DNA from: JAWKTT01 sp041398965
GTDB taxonomy: Bacteria > Planctomycetota > Planctomycetia > Planctomycetales > Planctomycetaceae
Direction of reading: 5' to 3'
DNA: 64,000 bases
NCBI GenBank assembly: GCA_041398965.1
Contig: JAWKTT010000014.1
Coordinates: 62,001-126,000, forward strand
The position numbers and the translations under genes were made by a program. Below are positions 61,194 through 64,000 of this stretch, piece by piece. The notes below the pieces were generated by a model. The model worked only from the letters and a program-made list of their open reading frames with translations. It was not told the DNA's origin and searched no databases. Positions within the stretch are counted from its first letter, which is position 1; each line of letters opens with the position of its first letter.

Positions 61194-61857
61194 GATGAAT
61201 CTACCGAGAGATGGTGGGGAGTCTGGCGTGTCGCAAACCGCAGCCGCATTCGCACCCCGAAAAGACCGAGGACCGAACGCAGCAACGGCGCGACGAACAA
61301 TTCGCTGTCGCGGTGCCAGGTGTCAAATAGGTTGTGAACGTGGAGAGTAAGAAGATCAGTCGAGACGTGGACCATCAGGCTCGGACTGCCGAAACCGTCC
61401 GGCCCAGTCCGTCCTGTCGAGGACAAGAACATTTCAGGCGGAGGATTCGTTGAACCGTGATGATGGAGAGACGTTGTGAGGAGTCGGGGACACCACGAGT
61501 CGACGTTCGCAAGATTGACGAACGACAACGCGAAGTGTTTCCGGAGAGTTGAAGGAGGATTCGTAAGGAGAGTCAGATTCCGCGAGACATTGCCGAGCAG
61601 TCCAGAGGGAGTGCTAAAGCTGTTCTGCTGGAGGTCTGTTTGTGATTGTGATTGATTGAGTTAGTGTGATAGGAGTTCGACGGGATCGGAGTGATGTCAG
61701 CCGAGCGGACGATTGAGTGTCGTCCGGGTGCTGTTCCCTGCTGGATGGCAAGGGTGGTTCTGGTCCCTGGAGATGGAAATACGGAAAGGGGCTGGTAGTG
61801 GTCAAGACGGTTTGCGGTCCTTTTCTCGGCTCCTGCGAAGTTCGCCGAACGAGAAAC
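61194..61857. other. Intergenic, no gene seen
   Basis: 664 bases between the PpiC-type gene end and the secretin start, both on the - strand. A 7-bp hairpin CGCCGAA / TTCGGCG (61843-61849 and 61861-61867) overlaps the PpiC stop. The rest likely holds a long leader for the secretin gene. Confidence 0.4.
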
Positions 61858-63132
61858 TTATTCGGCGAGGTTTGCCGCACGAATGTTGGCAGGTGATGTC
61901 TTGGGCGTTTCAAACATGGTCTCGATATGGGCGTTTGCTCGGAGGTTGTTGATTAGCTTCTGCGCGGAGGCTGAGTGTTTCTCTTGCAAGAGGCGGGCAC
62001 GCAACGTCTCTTGAACTTCTAAGAAGGGAATCTGGCGAACTGGACGACGGCCCGTCAGTTTTACGAGACGCATGCCATCTCGCGTCTGAATCGGTCGCCC
62101 AATCTCCCCCTCCTGCAACTGGGAGAGGGCGTCGCGCAGCTCTTTGTTGGCAAGGTCTTTCGGCTCGGTCCAGTCCCAGTTTCCCAGTTGTTTGAGACGC
62201 GGACCGTCAGAATATTTTTCAACGACGGTATCAAACGTCGCTCCTGATCGCAGTTCATCTATTGCCTGGCGAACCAGCCCTTCAACCGCTGCCTCACCTC
62301 CTCGTTCCCGATTGGTAAAGACGCACTGCTGCCAGCGGACCTGTTCCGGTTCGATGAATTCATCAAGACTTTCTTCATACGCATCCAGCAACTCCGCTCG
62401 GGAAACCCCTTCTTTCGGAAGTTTCTCGGCAACATACTGGGCTGCGATCTGTCGTTCGCCCCACACGCGGCGATATGCTGACATGGTCGTTCCTGATGCC
62501 TGCATGGCCCGTTCGACTTCCGCCAAACTGTCGACGTTCATCGCTTTTTGAAGGCGGGGGAGTTCTTCGGCATGATAGATCTCATCGAGCTTGGTCTGCA
62601 TCTTTTCCCATTGCTCAGACTTAATCTCACTCTTGACGGCACTCAGGACCAATGCCTGTTCAATGTGCCCATCAAGGTCTTGCTTAATGAGTTCCGTCAT
62701 GAGTTGCTCGAGCTGCTCTGGCGACGCCTGTTGGCGAGCCTGATTCAGCATCGGTTTGTGACGTTCTAAGACAGTCGACACGAAGATCGGTGTCCCGTTG
62801 ACCCGAGCGGCGACGGCAGAGTCCTCGAAGCGACTGGCTGACGAGTAGTCAATCTGTCGAATGGCCCCATCGTCTTGTCCTCGGCTCGCCTGCTGAACCG
62901 GGTTCCGCGGCTCGTCGTCTCCCACGGCCACCCGAGGCGGTCGTGGCCCAACGACGGGATTGTCCACTTTGAAGTTCCTGCTCTGACAACCGGTTGCAAT
63001 TGTCACCGTGCCGACCATCAGGCAGACTGCGACCATTGCGAATTTGCCTCGCAGATTCGTCCGTCCAGATAATCTCTGGCACGGTGGTTGTGCGATGATG
63101 TCAGCGAAAACTGGCATTGAGCTGACGTGCAA
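61858..63132 (-). CDS. PpiC/SurA-type peptidyl-prolyl isomerase lipoprotein
   Basis: 424 residues. Lipoprotein signal FAMVAVCLMVGTVTIATGCQS; the long lead before it suggests a later true start (ATG 63117 or nearer). A SurA-like N-terminal helical domain (VAARVNGTPIFVSTVLERHKPML, QALVLSAVKSEIK, AELLDAYEESLDEFIEPEQVR) is followed by a parvulin domain (RSGATFDTVVEKYSDGP, LGNWDWTEPKDLANKELRDALSQLQEGEIGRPIQTRDGMRLVKLTGRRP). Parvulins catalyse proline isomerisation; here it would act as an outer-membrane-protein foldase on the periplasmic side. The same-strand secretin downstream is a plausible client (inference). Confidence 0.9.
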   Translation of the reverse strand: MHVSSMPVFADIIAQPPCQRLSGRTNLRGKFAMVAVCLMVGTVTIATGCQSRNFKVDNPVVGPRPPRVAVGDDEPRNPVQQASRGQDDGAIRQIDYSSASRFEDSAVAARVNGTPIFVSTVLERHKPMLNQARQQASPEQLEQLMTELIKQDLDGHIEQALVLSAVKSEIKSEQWEKMQTKLDEIYHAEELPRLQKAMNVDSLAEVERAMQASGTTMSAYRRVWGERQIAAQYVAEKLPKEGVSRAELLDAYEESLDEFIEPEQVRWQQCVFTNRERGGEAAVEGLVRQAIDELRSGATFDTVVEKYSDGPRLKQLGNWDWTEPKDLANKELRDALSQLQEGEIGRPIQTRDGMRLVKLTGRRPVRQIPFLEVQETLRARLLQEKHSASAQKLINNLRANAHIETMFETPKTSPANIRAANLAE

Positions 63133-63430
63133 GAGAGGGAAAGGGACGAATTATGGCCAAAATAGTGACGCCTCCCCGAGTGGGCGAGTGTGCCCGATCC
63201 CGCGATTGGTTCGCGGGCAAAGGGGAGAGTCTCCATTTTCCGGCGGGTTATAGGGTTTCTGGTCGATTGACAGCAACACGAATCGCGACACCCGAGCCAC
63301 GTCGAGCAGAAACTGCATGATTTCGCCCTAAAGAGGCAATTTCCGCTCCCCGACTCCGTCAATCGACGACCGTTCAAACGGCGATGCAGAGCGCATAAGG
63401 CTCGCTCCGTCGGCAAGCCTCGATCAGCCT

Positions 63431-63546
63431 GTTGAAAAACGTGGGTCAGGCATTCCAGCCTGAAATGGTGCCGATTGATGTTTCGGCGATAGAGCGTCCG
63501 AGATGCTTTTGTCAGATTGGGATATCTGACCCACTGTCGTTTTTTA
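63431..63546. repeat. REP-like palindromic element, copy 5 (paired, inverted)
   Basis: GTTGAAAAACGTGGGTCAGGC...GCCTGA, the internal GGTGCCGATTGATGT spacer, then GTCAGATTGGGATATCTGACCCAC. It is the same two-part element as 6870-6985 in reverse orientation. Confidence 0.75.
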
Positions 63547-63599
63547 CCGGGGTGCTCTCTCCTTTCGGACTGTACGCGCAGGCGATGTTGGTCGGGGCA

Positions 63600-63770
63600 T
63601 TCCCCACATTGCAACTCCCCGAGCCCGAAGCGTCAGCCGACGCGAGACTCCTTCTCCCCCGCAGACGACGCTCCGACTTCAGACGGCGTTCCCACGGGGG
63701 GAGAAGGAGAGGCTGACAACAAAGATCACCAGTTGGCGAGGATCACAATCCGGGGAATGCACCCGTTGTT
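63600..63770. repeat. Dispersed intergenic repeat (right copy)
   Basis: GAGCCCGAAGCGTCAGCCGA, a CTCCGACTTCAGAC block and GTTGGCGAGGATCACAATCC, matching the blocks at 885-950 and 1060-1215. It directly follows the palindromic element, as in the left region. No gene is seen in 63133-63921. Confidence 0.7.
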
Positions 63771-63921
63771 GGTCCCGCATTGTCCGTCGGCTGTTCAAGT
63801 CGATTGAAATCGACGAACATTCTCACTCAGATACGGGATCAGCGCTGCGATGCGACGCACATTGAGGTGTCGTGTTCGTTCCGCATCACATAACTTCCTT
63901 GATACGCGAATTGATACGCAC

Positions 63922-64000
63922 ATGCAGAAGTCGATCGACATCGACGGCGTCCGCCTCCATCTGGGGCATGCCGACAATTCTGAAGGTGAATGGATTGGCC
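63922..64000 (+). CDS. Possible gene start, cut by the window edge
   Basis: An ATG at 63922 opens a frame to the window end reading MQKSIDIDGVRLHLGHADNS, then EGEWIG. Composition is protein-like and no stop occurs, but 26 residues are too few to assign a family, and no strong ribosome binding site is seen. Confidence 0.35.
   Translation, partial: MQKSIDIDGVRLHLGHADNSEGEWIG

Overview
The window looks like a stretch of a planctomycete chromosome. The evidence is the family mix: a Planctomycete cytochrome C/DUF1549/DUF1553 (PSD1) protein, a DUF1559 protein with a pilin-like N-terminus, a multi-GYF-domain membrane protein, a Tat-exported Gfo/Idh/MocA oxidoreductase, a planctomycete-type integrase (broken), and many short dispersed palindromic repeats between genes. 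I cannot name a species.

Layout. (1) 0-8.2 kb: the end of a BY-type tyrosine kinase, then a partial dcw-like cluster on the + strand: rsmH, a LysM membrane protein, an FtsL-like protein, an FtsI-type transpeptidase and an FtsQ-like POTRA protein. (2) 8.4-28.9 kb: ordinary core and lineage-specific genes: a conserved unknown, a 1,440-residue FHA/coiled-coil membrane protein, the PSD1 cytochrome, the GYF protein, DUF1844, RidA, DUF2752, an M20 peptidase, a small lipoprotein, a DUF1559 protein, a MoxR-DUF58 pair and an oxidoreductase. (3) 29.6-49.3 kb: an accessory island beginning at tRNA-Arg(ACG) with a dead integrase just behind it. It holds small unknown/DUF4240 genes and a tight three-gene operon (PfkB-like+AAA ATPase, RyR-domain protein, DUF4062+NACHT-like ATPase+WD40 protein). 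It also holds two divergent TIR-NB-ARC-TPR genes whose TPR arrays form a large inverted repeat, a SLOG+SLATT-like membrane protein, and gene remnants. (4) 49.4-63.1 kb: envelope genes, mostly on the - strand: a giant LptC/OstA-like protein, KdsD, bacterioferritin (+), an M48 lipoprotein protease, a 1,512-residue secretin and a PpiC-type lipoprotein foldase.

The most interesting part is the island. Every large gene in it has the parts of a sensor-NTPase-effector conflict system (TIR, STAND/NACHT, RyR, SLOG, WD40, TPR). The three-gene PfkB-AAA / RyR / DUF4062-NACHT-WD40 operon is the best candidate for an undescribed defence or regulated-cell-death system. The TIR-STAND pair shows repeat-driven change: 126-bp TPR units, an exact 378-bp higher-order duplication, frameshifts only inside the arrays, and inverted arms about 1.2 kb long that could flip the segment between them.

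All calls come from reading translations and motifs by eye; no database search was possible. Residue positions are approximate unless a start is named.
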